A DNA stretch of 64,000 nucleotides from Rummeliibacillus pycnus. Lineage in GTDB: Bacteria; Bacillota; Bacilli; Bacillales_A; Planococcaceae. Of the stretch, positions 7,745-16,663 are shown piece after piece. The notes beneath the pieces were generated by a model that had not been told where the DNA came from, searched no databases, and worked only from the letters and a program-made list of their open reading frames with translations. The stretch is taken from positions 1,378,423 to 1,442,422 of the forward strand of contig NZ_KZ614145.1 of NCBI RefSeq assembly GCF_002884495.1, in the 5' to 3' direction. The position numbers and the translations under genes are program-made. Position 1 is the stretch's first letter. The number at the start of each line of letters is the position of its first letter.

Positions 7745-9040
7745 TCATAATGTTTCCTCTATAAGTTCTTTTCTTAATTCTGGCATCCGATTTGTAACTT
7801 TTCGAATATCTTCCTGTAGACTAATCTTCCACTTTTCAAACGCATACATTTCAGCTAACTCAATTTTAAAATTTTTATTGTTTATTTTACTTATTTTTAA
7901 CGAATCTACTCCTAGTTCGATTAAACGTTGCATCGTTAATAATTCTCTAGCTTGTAATCCCAGAACATCATGTAAAATCCATTTACCAAGAATATTTTGA
8001 GGATTAGTTTGTAAGCTCTTACCGTTAGTTTGTGTTATAATTGCATCAATTGATCTACCATCTGGTAAATGTAATTTAAATCCTTCGGAAGCATTTCTTT
8101 CTTCTCGATTCAGTGCATTAAATCCGAAGAAATTCGGATATAATCGATGTATCCATACAGGTATTGTTATGTAAGCCTCAAAATTCGGGCGATTTTTATT
8201 CGATCCTTTATTCTTTGATGCTCCATTCCAAGCATTAAATCCAGACTTCTTCTTAACCTGCATCGTTTTTCCATCCGAATAGATTGGTAAATAGATTACG
8301 TCTTTAATTTCATTCTTATTTAAGTAATCTGGTATATGTATCATTTTTATTAATTCAAATGGATCATTGAATTGTACAATTGGTACTTGTGTAATAATTT
8401 TGGCAGAGGAAGCATCAAATTCTTCTAATAAAACACTTTTACTAGCATAAAACTTATAATTTCTTATTCCGTCAGTAAAAGAGTACGTTTTACCATTTGA
8501 ATTCATTAGTTTTATAGAGTCCAGTTGCACTAAATCATAGTCCCTTTCAAAAATATTCATTACATTATCATCTCTAGTAATATAATGGTAAATATCTTTA
8601 TTTGTTTTGTATTGCCTTTTATCTAATAGAATTCTATTATTTCTTAATTGAGATACTTTCTGCACAACTTCTTCTGGACTAGCATTTTCAATAAGAGGTC
8701 TTATTTCTGTAGGTGCTAACTTATTAAATTCTGCAACTTTTTGATAAGTAAAATCCCCATTATGAATCCATGTTTTTAATCCAATACCTATATTTCCTTC
8801 ACCAAAATTTGCAACTGCATCAAAAGCAGAATCTTTTCTCGTCAAGTCTTTTACTCTAAAAACTCTAGAATATAACTTTTCATGATTCCGATAATATAAA
8901 TAAGGTTTTTTTGCATTTTCTCCTTCTTGATTGTCTTTAAATAGACCTGATAACGCACCAAATATTTTCAAAAACTGAATATACTCATTTTGCTCTGATT
9001 CAGAAAACTTATCCCAAATTATACCATTAATAATAACCAC
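7745..9040 (-). CDS. Restriction-endonuclease-like protein paired with the C5 methyltransferase
   Basis: 431 residues. Blocks in order: a conserved core with Asp74 and Lys89 (SAFDAVANFG...GIGLKTW), LRNNRI, FTDGIRNYKF, SGFNAWNGASK, IPVWIHRLYPNFFGFN, LHLPDGRSIDAII, QTNGKSLQTNPQNILGKW and ELLTMQRLIELGVDSLKI. The last three blocks resemble the C-terminal DNA-binding domain of NgoFVII/NgoAVII-type enzymes. The N-terminal core is not phospholipase-D-like and is perhaps a divergent PD-(D/E)xK fold with the acid of the last motif replaced by Gly. Next to a C5 methyltransferase, a type II endonuclease is the likely role. The GTG start at 9038-9040 has only AAAAGG two bases away. It begins inside the ruins of an ABC-transporter gene, so it may be cotranscribed with tetR. 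Confidence 0.65.
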   Translation of the reverse strand: MVIINGIIWDKFSESEQNEYIQFLKIFGALSGLFKDNQEGENAKKPYLYYRNHEKLYSRVFRVKDLTRKDSAFDAVANFGEGNIGIGLKTWIHNGDFTYQKVAEFNKLAPTEIRPLIENASPEEVVQKVSQLRNNRILLDKRQYKTNKDIYHYITRDDNVMNIFERDYDLVQLDSIKLMNSNGKTYSFTDGIRNYKFYASKSVLLEEFDASSAKIITQVPIVQFNDPFELIKMIHIPDYLNKNEIKDVIYLPIYSDGKTMQVKKKSGFNAWNGASKNKGSNKNRPNFEAYITIPVWIHRLYPNFFGFNALNREERNASEGFKLHLPDGRSIDAIITQTNGKSLQTNPQNILGKWILHDVLGLQARELLTMQRLIELGVDSLKISKINNKNFKIELAEMYAFEKWKISLQEDIRKVTNRMPELRKELIEETL

Positions 9041-9089
9041 GACCTTTTACTAGATTTTCTGTTTTTACTACAATTTCATGGTTATTCAT
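9027..9089 (-). pseudogene. First codons of an ABC-transporter ATPase, cut by island insertion
   Basis: ATG at 9087-9089 overlaps the tetR stop as ATGAATAA. The frame reads MNNHEIVVKTENLVK, which is the standard beginning of an ABC-transporter ATPase, then changes to GRGYY and stops. Similarity ends at about 9045. The second endonuclease-like gene begins at 9040, so the island border lies within a few bases of that point. No other part of this ATPase is in the window. Confidence 0.65.
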
Positions 9090-9741
9090 TTTGCTTGTAT
9101 CCTCCAATATCAGAATAATGTTCGGATATTTTTTGTATCAATTGATCACTGACAATGTCGGCCCCTAATCCCTTCATCATTTGTTGTAAAAATCGTAATC
9201 GATTCACTGTATCCGTATGTTTTCGTTCAAATAATATAGGATTAATCCAAATATTCACTAACAGCATGAAAATTTCTGCACACTCAGTTGGATAATCCGT
9301 AGTGATTGACCCATCCTCTTTTCCCTCTAACATAATTTTCGCTATATAAGGCGCATCCTTATTGACACCATTTCTAATACCTGTCAAGACAAATTGTGGA
9401 TTCTTAATCTGCTCGCTCAAAATACTGTCTACGGAATGTGCTTTAGGATCTGCCACAACATGTTCTAAGATCTTCACAAGTTTTTCTTTGGCATTAGCTG
9501 CTTGCGTTTTATGAATCAGCTCATTTAACATTTGCTCAGCATAACTAAATTGTTGCTCCATCACAGCAAATAATATTTCTTCTTTTGATTTGAAGTGATG
9601 GTAAATTGCCCCCTTCGACATACCTAATGCACTAATAATGTCTTGAATACTAGTTTTTTCATAACCTTTTTCTCTAAAAAGTTCTGTTGATACTAACAGT
9701 ATTTGTTCTAACGTTTGCTCTGGATATTTATTTCTCGCCAT
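9082..9741 (-). CDS. TetR/AcrR-family transcriptional repressor
   Basis: 219 residues from the ATG at 9739-9741, placed seven bases after AAAGGAG; longer readings would cross the operator. The HTH lies at residues 30-50 (TSIQDIISALGMSKGAIYHHF), the signature of the family. The C-terminal all-helical ligand domain follows at normal length. A palindrome between promoter and gene (9758-9777) suggests self-repression. The gene directly behind it, overlapping by eight bases, was an ABC-transporter ATPase, so it most likely controlled an efflux or multidrug ABC transporter that is now destroyed. The endonuclease-like gene has taken that position. Confidence 0.9.
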   Translation of the reverse strand: MARNKYPEQTLEQILLVSTELFREKGYEKTSIQDIISALGMSKGAIYHHFKSKEEILFAVMEQQFSYAEQMLNELIHKTQAANAKEKLVKILEHVVADPKAHSVDSILSEQIKNPQFVLTGIRNGVNKDAPYIAKIMLEGKEDGSITTDYPTECAEIFMLLVNIWINPILFERKHTDTVNRLRFLQQMMKGLGADIVSDQLIQKISEHYSDIGGYKQNE

Positions 9742-9757
9742 ATTCATTCTCCTTTTT

Positions 9758-9777
9758 AATACCGACCGTTGGTATTT
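9758..9777. promoter_or_regulatory. TetR-type operator
   Basis: AATACC-N6-GGTATT, within AATACCGACCGTTGGTATT, is a near-perfect dyad ending about 17 bases before the tetR start. Position and symmetry fit an autoregulatory site for the adjacent repressor. Confidence 0.65.
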
Positions 9778-10064
9778 ATAATAAGTGATAATTTTTTCCA
9801 AGTCAATATTAAGAAATAATAATACCTCGGATTTTTTCAAAAATATGAAAAATATTTAAAATTACCTTTCTTAAAACTAAAAGCAGCACAATAGAAGGAA
9901 CTTAGAAATAATTGCATAGCAAATGCATCTCTCCCAAAAACCAAGGCACTACCACCACCCTACCTGACTTCTCTTTGGTTGTACCGTTAATGTTGCATCC
10001 GTAGAATTAGTAGTTTTTGAATAGAAAAGTAATCTGAAGGGTAAATAAAAGAAGGAGTACAAAC

Positions 10065-10108
10065 AAAGGATAGCTAAAGCAAAAAATATCCGCTTTAGCT
10101 ATCCTTTT
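10065..10108. terminator. Bidirectional terminator after the symporter gene
   Basis: The 13-bp perfect stem GGATAGCTAAAGC/GCTTTAGCTATCC (10068-10080 with 10092-10104) is flanked by A- and T-runs on both sides. In the rest of 9742-10149 I see only the tetR promoter region. There is also an imperfect dyad around 9938-9990 (AACCAA...TTGGTT) of unknown meaning. Confidence 0.85.
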
Positions 10109-10149
10109 CATCTTTGATAAAACATAAATATGTTATTTTTACAATCTAT

Positions 10150-11661
10150 CTAGCTTGCGGTTGTTTTTATTTCTTCTATTTCTTCTTTGCTACCTACTTC
10201 ATCTAATGATTTATCTTTCTCGATTTTATGCATGTCGAGAACGTGTTGTGAAGGCGGGATGATGAGGCTTACAACGACGATTGTAATTCCAGAAATGACA
10301 ACTCCTGAGAAACCAGGTACTAGCCAAAGCTCACTTAACAATCCGATAAAGCCATCCGATTCAATTTTCGGTCCAGGAACATGCGTAAGAGATGTCGTAA
10401 TATAATAGACAAGTCCTACAGAGATGCTAGCCCAAACAGCTGGAGTACTTACTCGTTTCCAGAATGGTCCCAGAACAATTGGCCAGAAAATCGTAACAAA
10501 TATAATATCCCACGCTAAATAGGCTAAGTCGATTACTTTTTGTGCACTAACAGCCAAAAAGAAGCCAAATACAGCACTGACTAGAATCATGATTCTGGAG
10601 AATAATAATAGCTTTTTTGAATCTGGATTCTTATTTATAAAATCGAGATAAATATTTTTCGTCACAATCCCTGATGTAGCAACGTAACAAGCGGCAACAG
10701 TTGACATCCCCATGGCTGCCATCGCTGTTAAGAATATCGCTGATAACAACGGAGGGAAATAACCTTGTGCAAATGCTAACATCAGTGTTTCCGGATTAGA
10801 ACTATTTGGGTAAATTGTTTTAAAAGCTTCTCCTAACATACCTGGCATCCAACTAATCGCTATTATGACAATGCCTGCAATAATCATACTCTTTTGTGCT
10901 ATACGCGGACTTTTTGCAGCAGCAACCCTTTGTCCTAAATCCACAGCTGGAATATCACCAAGTGCTAAAACTAAATAGAGCGTCCAAAATTCTACTCCAC
11001 CCTTATTAAATAATTCACTTACATTCCACCAGTCTGGGTTAAAGGTAATATCAGGATAATAGAACATGATAAATATCGTGATGCCTAGAATCCCAGCAAT
11101 CGCAAGTGTCCCTTGAACCACTTCAGTATATGCAACAGCCCATAATCCGCCTATAACGGAATATAACGCTGTTAAAGATACAAATAATAAGGCAGCTGGT
11201 AAAAAGTCGATTTGTAGAAGGGTTTGGATAATATAGGTTCCCCCAACAGTTAGTGCGCCAGCATTGAAAACGCCAAATGCTATTGCCATCACAATTCCTG
11301 TATATGCACCTAATTTTTTACTCCCATATCGTAAGCCATAATAATCTGCCAATGTCCAACCTCTTAATCTTCTAAGAGGTTTTGTCCATATCATTGCGCC
11401 TAAAATCATACATGTGCCTAAGCCACCCATTGTAGCAGATCCCTCGAATCCACCACTTCTATAACCTGAACCAACTGCGGCAAAGAAGAATGGTGCCGCT
11501 AATAATGCGGCAACCAAACTCCCCGTTACAACAGACAATGGCATACTCCAGCCCGCCACTATTAAGTCCTCAGCTGTCTTGACACGGCGATAACCCTTGA
11601 AACCAATATAATATATAAAAATCAAATACAAACTAAAAACGACAATATTCAACAATTCCAT
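10150..11661 (-). CDS. Sodium:solute symporter (SSS family)
   Basis: 503 residues with about 13 membrane helices and a charged C-terminal tail (EKDKSLDEVGSKEEIEE). Family traits are the early AEDLIVAGWSMP segment, the Gly/Ala-rich second helix, GGLWAVAYTEVVQG in the middle (the usual SSS signature region) and TAMAAMGMSTVAACYV. It should bring in an organic solute driven by Na+; the substrate cannot be told. It is the last gene of an operon MCP-dehydrogenase-symporter, 18 bases after the dehydrogenase, and a strong terminator follows. The company of a chemoreceptor and an oxidoreductase suggests sensing, uptake and oxidation of one compound. Confidence 0.9.
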   Translation of the reverse strand: MELLNIVVFSLYLIFIYYIGFKGYRRVKTAEDLIVAGWSMPLSVVTGSLVAALLAAPFFFAAVGSGYRSGGFEGSATMGGLGTCMILGAMIWTKPLRRLRGWTLADYYGLRYGSKKLGAYTGIVMAIAFGVFNAGALTVGGTYIIQTLLQIDFLPAALLFVSLTALYSVIGGLWAVAYTEVVQGTLAIAGILGITIFIMFYYPDITFNPDWWNVSELFNKGGVEFWTLYLVLALGDIPAVDLGQRVAAAKSPRIAQKSMIIAGIVIIAISWMPGMLGEAFKTIYPNSSNPETLMLAFAQGYFPPLLSAIFLTAMAAMGMSTVAACYVATSGIVTKNIYLDFINKNPDSKKLLLFSRIMILVSAVFGFFLAVSAQKVIDLAYLAWDIIFVTIFWPIVLGPFWKRVSTPAVWASISVGLVYYITTSLTHVPGPKIESDGFIGLLSELWLVPGFSGVVISGITIVVVSLIIPPSQHVLDMHKIEKDKSLDEVGSKEEIEEIKTTAS

Positions 11662-11679
11662 TACTCCCTAACTTCAACA

Positions 11680-12432
11680 TTATCCATTCATGACTCCCCC
11701 ACCATTAGGGCCCAAAATTTGTCCTGTATAAAAATCAGCCATTTCTGATGCTAAAAACAAGACACTTTTTGCGATTTCCTCTGGTTGGGCTAATCGTTTT
11801 AATGGGTATTTTGCTGACTCTTCCTCGACATAATTATCTCCAAAAGCTAACAAAATATCTGTATGTGTTCCGCCTGGCGCCACAGCATTAACATTAATAT
11901 ACGGTGCCAACTCTCTAGCTAATGATTTCGTAAAAGCATTGATACCACCTTTTGCAGCTGAATAATGCGCATATTCTTCACAGCCTAAACTTCCTAAATC
12001 GGAAGAAATATTAACGATTTTACCTTTTTTCCTTTTCAACATTCTTTTTGCTGCTTCTCGGCAATTGTAGAAGTTTCCATAGAGATGAACCTTTATCATT
12101 CGGTCCCATTGTTCATCAGTCATTTCTGTTATGGGTGCACTTTGTGCAATTCCTGCATTGTTCACAAGGATATCAATTTCACCTAGTTGACGGTCCATGT
12201 ATTCAAACAATTCGGCTACTTGTTTAGAATCTGATACATCCGCGTTGCATTTGAGCGCCTTTACACCATACTCCTCAGCTTGTAAACGAACAGTCTCTGC
12301 TGTTTGGTCGTCTCCTACATAATTGATCAAAACATTAGCACCTTGTTCAGCAAATGCTAATGCAATTGCCTTTCCAATCCCCATGCTTGAACCTGTAATC
12401 AGTACATTTTTCCCTGCGAGTTTTAAGTCCAT
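11680..12432 (-). CDS. Short-chain dehydrogenase/reductase (FabG-like)
   Basis: 250 residues, standard SDR length. The cofactor motif TGSSMGIG is at 13-20, NNAG at 91-94, and the catalytic Ser144, Tyr157 and Lys161 (YSAAK) are all present, so an active NAD(P)-dependent enzyme is expected. The segment PGGTHTDI after the active site is normal. The start ATG overlaps the stop of the chemoreceptor gene by one base (TAATG), so translation is coupled. The general pattern is shared by 3-oxoacyl-ACP reductases and sugar/polyol dehydrogenases. With a transporter rather than fatty-acid genes around it, a catabolic alcohol or sugar dehydrogenase seems more likely. Confidence 0.88.
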   Translation of the reverse strand: MDLKLAGKNVLITGSSMGIGKAIALAFAEQGANVLINYVGDDQTAETVRLQAEEYGVKALKCNADVSDSKQVAELFEYMDRQLGEIDILVNNAGIAQSAPITEMTDEQWDRMIKVHLYGNFYNCREAAKRMLKRKKGKIVNISSDLGSLGCEEYAHYSAAKGGINAFTKSLARELAPYINVNAVAPGGTHTDILLAFGDNYVEEESAKYPLKRLAQPEEIAKSVLFLASEMADFYTGQILGPNGGGVMNG

Positions 12433-14171
12433 TATTTTTCATCCTCTAATTCAAATTTCGTAATAAGTGCATGCAATTCCTCTGCTGTATGTCCTAAAGT
12501 GGAAGAAGCATCCTTTACTTCTTGCATTGCTAATAATTGCTCTTCTGTTGAATTTGAAACACTCATTGAAAATTCCGCAGATTGTTGCGCTGATGATTTC
12601 ATATTATTAAGCGATGCTGCTACTTCCTCAGATGCTGCAGATATTTGTTGCGATGCAGCTGAGATTTCTTGGATTTGTCCCGCTACATCTTCCGTAGATT
12701 TCAATATATCTTTGAAAATAGAACCTGCTTTTGTTGTAAAATCGATGCCAACTTTTACATTTTCTTTTCCTTTTTCTACAACTATTAAGGAGGCATCTGA
12801 TTCTGATTGAATTTCATGAATGATCTTGAATATTTCAGAAGCAAAATGGGATGATTGTTCGGCTAATTTCTTAACTTCACCAGCAACTACAGCAAATCCT
12901 TTACCATGCTCACCAGCTCTTGCTGCTTCAATTGCTGCATTAAGAGCTAATAGATTGGTTTGCTCTGCTATATCAGTGATAAAGTTCACAATACCACTAA
13001 TTTTACTTGAGTTATCATTTAGACCACGAATCGTATCATCCATCTGACTAACGGATTCACGGATTAAGTTCATTTGATCAATGATTTGTTGAATGACTTC
13101 ATTACCTTGTTTCGCCGCATTTGTAGTGAGTTGAGATGATTCAGAAACGGTATATGCTGACTCGGCGATTTTTTGGATACTTTCTGCTGATTCTCCCATT
13201 GCAAGTGCTGTTTCTTCTGTCATTACTAGTGATGTTTTAGCATTTTGGGCGATAAGTTCCATTTCTTTAGAAACTTGAGAAGCATTATTGTAAGTCTCAT
13301 TTGCATTCGCTGTTAGTTGGCTAGCTGATGAAGCAACGTTGTTTGATGTATTTTTAATATTCGATATGATGTGTTGTAAATTTGAAACCATTATTTTAAT
13401 AGATTGTGAAAGCTTTCCTACCTCATCATTTGAAGCCTTAAGCTCTACATCTTTTAAATCGCCATTAGCCACTTGATTTGCAACAACTACTGCTTTATTG
13501 AGTGGTTTTAGTAGACGTGTGATTGTCACATATAGGATGCCTAGTAATAGCAATAGACCTAAAATTGCCGTAATAATTTGTTTCATAATACTTTTAGTAA
13601 TGATTGTATTAATATAATCGGCTGAATAATCTATTCCAAGTACTGCAACTGTCTTTCCGCTTTCATCTTTTAAAGGCATAAAAACAGTTCGCCATGAACC
13701 GTATGAATCTTTGAAAATACTCGTTACTTCCGGTCGATCGTTCTCAATAGCAAGTTTTGCAGTTTTCACATGAATTGGAGCAAGATCTGTAAATAATTCC
13801 CCTGCATTATATACATCATTTAAATTTTTAGTGTAACCAAGAGTGGTAACGCCATTTGTTTCCATCCTCCATATGTAACTCCAATACATCGTTCCTTGTT
13901 TTTCTTTTATGTTGTCTAATTTACTTTGCAATTCCAGGAATTTCGGATCTTTTTCTCCATTTACCGTTAATATGTCCGATACTTCTTTTGGACTTATGTT
14001 CATGGCTGTCAATAACCCAACACTTTTTAATTCTTGTTTAAGGCTATCTTCCATTTGACCTTTCAATTGCGTAACACTTTGAGTTGTAATGACTGCAAAA
14101 AGTGCAATGACAATAATAGAAACTGTTAATAATAGCTTATATTTTAAGGACAGTCTTTTCAAAAAACGCAT
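12432..14171 (-). CDS. Methyl-accepting chemotaxis protein with extracellular Cache-type sensor
   Basis: 579 residues. TM1 is at about 11-31 and TM2 at about 197-218. The roughly 165-residue extracellular part between them ends in [25 protein letters not shown], typical of Cache sensors. HAMP follows ([20 protein letters not shown]). The cytoplasmic coiled coil has the invariant hairpin tip [21 protein letters not shown] with flanking methylation helices. It signals to CheA/CheW, which are not in this window. It is the first gene of the operon with the dehydrogenase and symporter; the ribosome site GAAGGAGATG is 12 bases before ATG. Confidence 0.95.
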   Translation of the reverse strand: MRFLKRLSLKYKLLLTVSIIVIALFAVITTQSVTQLKGQMEDSLKQELKSVGLLTAMNISPKEVSDILTVNGEKDPKFLELQSKLDNIKEKQGTMYWSYIWRMETNGVTTLGYTKNLNDVYNAGELFTDLAPIHVKTAKLAIENDRPEVTSIFKDSYGSWRTVFMPLKDESGKTVAVLGIDYSADYINTIITKSIMKQIITAILGLLLLLGILYVTITRLLKPLNKAVVVANQVANGDLKDVELKASNDEVGKLSQSIKIMVSNLQHIISNIKNTSNNVASSASQLTANANETYNNASQVSKEMELIAQNAKTSLVMTEETALAMGESAESIQKIAESAYTVSESSQLTTNAAKQGNEVIQQIIDQMNLIRESVSQMDDTIRGLNDNSSKISGIVNFITDIAEQTNLLALNAAIEAARAGEHGKGFAVVAGEVKKLAEQSSHFASEIFKIIHEIQSESDASLIVVEKGKENVKVGIDFTTKAGSIFKDILKSTEDVAGQIQEISAASQQISAASEEVAASLNNMKSSAQQSAEFSMSVSNSTEEQLLAMQEVKDASSTLGHTAEELHALITKFELEDEK

Positions 14172-14737
14172 AGCTTAATCTTACATCTCCTTCTACTTTT
14201 TTCTTGTAAAAATAATAATTAAATCAGTACATCTTAAGAATAAAGCAAATTTTGATTATAAAAATAACTTTAGACCTATAATTAAATAAACAAGCATTAC
14301 AATAAGCCTATTTATTTTACTTAAAAAATATAACATACATTTTAATATGTAGCAATTACACATGACTATAGTGATTATTTGTTTTTATCAATACCGATCT
14401 AAAAATCCTACAAATTTATACATCAAATATGCATATAATCTCATACTAAAAATTACATATTATGTCTTTTATATTAATAACAGAAAAGCTATAGTCATAC
14501 CTTCTTAGCGCAAATACAATTTTTTCAGTGTATGCTATTCCCTAATCCCTAGATTTCTTTTCTGATTTTTCTAAAACTGACCTCTACATTTTTTAAAGAA
14601 TTGATACTTTTATAAAGACCAATCCTTTGCTATTCTTATCAGTAATTCAGAAAACGGATTAAACAAATAGGATATCAAAGAACTACATATTTATGAGCAA
14701 TTATTCATTGATATCTTTTAAAAAGGAAGGGTTTATC
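14172..14737. other. Long divergent intergenic region
   Basis: 566 AT-rich bases between the chemoreceptor operon and the S-component gene. It carries a 10-bp inverted pair ATGACTATAG (near 14360) and CTATAGTCAT (near 14492), and an 8-bp pair GATATCAA/TTGATATC around 14673-14720 close to the S-component ribosome site. No known riboswitch fold is evident to me. Confidence 0.4.
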
Positions 14738-15277
14738 ATGCAAAAAACAGCAAGTTATTCGACGAACAAAACGCGTACTTTTGAATTAATCTTAAGCGCA
14801 ATGTGTATTGCACTTGTTTTTGTTGCAACGCTTATGTTAAATATCAAACTACCGATTACAGCTAATGGTGGTTTGGTTCATCTTGGAACAGCAATGCTCT
14901 TTATCGTATCGATTCTTTTCGGTCCAAAAACAGGTGCAATTGCTGGAGCATTTGGGATGGGGCTATTTGACTTAGTTTCTGGATGGACAATGTGGGCACC
15001 TATCACTTTTGTTTCTCGTGGTTTACAAGGATATATTGCAGGGAAAATCGCCTGGTCAAACGGACGCAAAGGAAACAGTATTGGGATCAATCTACTAGCT
15101 ACTATCGTTTCAATGCCTCCAATGATGGCTGTATATTATATTGGTGAAGGTATTTTATATGGTAATTGGATCGCACCAGTTGCCTCAATTCCTGGGGACC
15201 TTGTGCAAAATATGTTAGGGCTTATCATATCGATTCCTGTTTGTGCTTTCTTGAAGAAAATTCCAGCTTTTAAATAA
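14738..15277 (+). CDS. ECF transporter S component, possibly for vitamin B6
   Basis: 179 residues from the ATG at 14738 behind AAAAGGAAGGG; an upstream ATG would lack a ribosome site. It has six hydrophobic segments, a basic first loop, and the pattern LVHLGTAMLFIVSILFGP...GAFGMGLFDLVSGWTMWAP, which is characteristic of ECF substrate-binding (S) subunits. It would work with the shared EcfA/A'/T module encoded elsewhere. Substrate is unproven. A pyridoxal kinase gene lies 1.4 kb away on the other strand, and related S proteins are grouped with B6 or thiamine precursors, so B6 is a reasonable guess. A strong terminator follows, so it is a single-gene unit. Confidence 0.75.
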   Translation: MQKTASYSTNKTRTFELILSAMCIALVFVATLMLNIKLPITANGGLVHLGTAMLFIVSILFGPKTGAIAGAFGMGLFDLVSGWTMWAPITFVSRGLQGYIAGKIAWSNGRKGNSIGINLLATIVSMPPMMAVYYIGEGILYGNWIAPVASIPGDLVQNMLGLIISIPVCAFLKKIPAFK

Positions 15278-15296
15278 TGAGGCGATGTGGATTCTA

Positions 15297-15331
15297 AAAA
15301 TAAGCGTATTCGAAGTGAATACGCTTATTTT
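15297..15331 (+). terminator. Terminator after the S-component gene
   Basis: The 14-bp perfect stem AAATAAGCGTATTC/GAATACGCTTATTT has a five-base loop and a following T-run. Confidence 0.9.
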
Positions 15332-15549
15332 ATATTTCTAGTAAATTAAAGATTGTTTCTGTACTTACTGGTGTAATCATAAATATGGAAAATGAAATGC
15401 AACATAGTCTCACAAACAGAAAACCTCCTTTAATGAACGAAGATGGCTTTTTGAAAGGTATTTTTCATGAACTTTGTTGTTTTTTCGTAAATAATTCAAA
15501 AGAATGATTGTTATAGTAAAGTTAATCTATAAATAGGGGGAATGGTCAA

Positions 15550-15650
15550 GTGAGAATAGAGCTTTTGTTGCTATTTTCACATGTTTTATGGGTGCATTCG
15601 TTTGTATAACTGTCGCTATTAAAATAAGAAAAGATAGGAAAACAGCCTAA
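15550..15650 (+). other. Possible frameshifted small membrane protein
   Basis: GTG at 15550 has a good ribosome site (AGGGGG, 15535-15540). Its own frame stops after 19 codons. The frame one base over reads FVAIFTCFMGAFVCITVAIK and ends in a basic tail IRKDRKTA at TAA 15648-15650, a convincing one-helix membrane peptide without a start codon. A one-base indel would join the two. A short hairpin with T-run follows. It may be a real small gene with a sequence error, or a recent pseudogene. Otherwise 15331-15802 shows nothing. Confidence 0.3.
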
Positions 15651-15653
15651 ATG

Positions 15654-15680
15654 GACCTCAATCAACTGAGGTTATTTTTA
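15654..15680 (+). terminator. Short terminator-like hairpin
   Basis: ACCTCA-N6-TGAGGT followed by TATTTTT. It supports transcription of the short reading frame just before it. Confidence 0.5.
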
Positions 15681-15802
15681 TGCGTTTCTAATGATTTCAA
15701 CAGTGTTATAATTTGTTTTTTGATACGTCGAAATAAGCATTTGCTCTACTTGTTTCTCAGAAATGAGTAACTTCTAATTCAAAAAAGTACTCTCCCATCA
15801 AT

Positions 15803-16174
15803 TTAATCTTTAACTGTATTTTTGTATTTTTTAGCTAACCTCATAGCGATCAACTGGGGAATTAAATTGAATACACTCACAATTACTAATAGTTGAGTCG
15901 ATGAAAAAGGTTTAAAATAACCACCATCCCATCCGTATGTATCCTCCATCCTAACGTTAAAGTAATAAGAAATAATTGCCGATACAATATTACCCAAAAC
16001 AAAAGGAATTGAGTTGCATAGAAATTGCCCAAGGTAAGCAAGTAGCGAAGTCAATACAATCATCATTAAATAAGCTAACATCGAACCGTTAGCAAAATCT
16101 TGGTACATTGAAAAATAAACAAAAGGAAAACTGTATAAACAGACGATTAGTATACCAATTACTATTTTTTTCAT
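15803..16174 (-). CDS. Four-helix membrane protein, unknown function
   Basis: 123 residues; ATG nine bases after GAGAGGTG. Hydrophobic stretches are at about 3-22, 32-52, 56-73 and 88-112. A polar loop MEDTYGWDGGYFKPFSS faces out between the last two, and a basic C-terminus (RLAKKYKNTVKD) faces in. No family is recognised. It stands alone; its neighbours are on other transcription units. Confidence 0.65.
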   Translation of the reverse strand: MKKIVIGILIVCLYSFPFVYFSMYQDFANGSMLAYLMMIVLTSLLAYLGQFLCNSIPFVLGNIVSAIISYYFNVRMEDTYGWDGGYFKPFSSTQLLVIVSVFNLIPQLIAMRLAKKYKNTVKD

Positions 16175-16361
16175 ATTGTCACCTCTCTTATCTCTTAATA
16201 TAACAAATTAGTAGATTATGTATGAAACTATTACAGACGATCACTCTAACCGATTATGTTAATAGACAAACCAATTGTATATAACTCTATTTGATTAATT
16301 GCTATTTAATAGTACAACCACGACCAAGCATCCAACAAATGTACTTTATGGTTCTACTCGG

Positions 16362-16510
16362 TCATAATAAATCGTCCATATGATTGTCTGGACTTTCCCC
16401 ATCTTGACAACATTCATTTAAATCCCCATTGTCATAAGCTCCTGTTCGCCAACAATAACAAAGAGAATAATGAATGTTGGAAACTAAAAGTGATTCACTC
16501 AGTTGATATA
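16362..16510 (-). other. Cys-rich open frame without a start codon
   Basis: The minus-strand frame reads NIHYSLCYCWRTGAYDNG, then NECCQDGESPDNHMDDLL and ends at TGA 16362-16364. Cys pairs and acidic tail look like protein, not noise, but no ATG/GTG/TTG with a ribosome site precedes it. It is probably the end of a lost gene. The rest of 16175-16663 is empty apart from the terminator before the kinase gene end. Confidence 0.25.
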
Positions 16511-16559
16511 TCGATTATTACAAATGTTTACTAACCTTCAAAATGTGGAAATCAAAAAA

Positions 16560-16618
16560 GCAAAACACCTCTATTTTTAAATCAGGCATTGATCCCCCAA
16601 TTCAATTTAGAGGTGAAT
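16560..16618 (-). terminator. Terminator after the pyridoxal kinase gene
   Basis: The 8-bp stem CACCTCTA/TAGAGGTG (16566-16573 with 16608-16615) encloses a 34-base loop, then GTTTTGCTTTTTT on the minus strand. Confidence 0.55.
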
Positions 16619-16663
16619 TTTTAATGAGTATTTACTTTCTAAAAAACGATGAAGTTTCTGCTT

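Noticed and set aside
9938-9990. Possible second copy of the 1021-1145 structured element
   Set aside because: Only the ACCTNACTTCT loop part and a weak AACCAA/TTGGTT stem agree; the double stem is absent.
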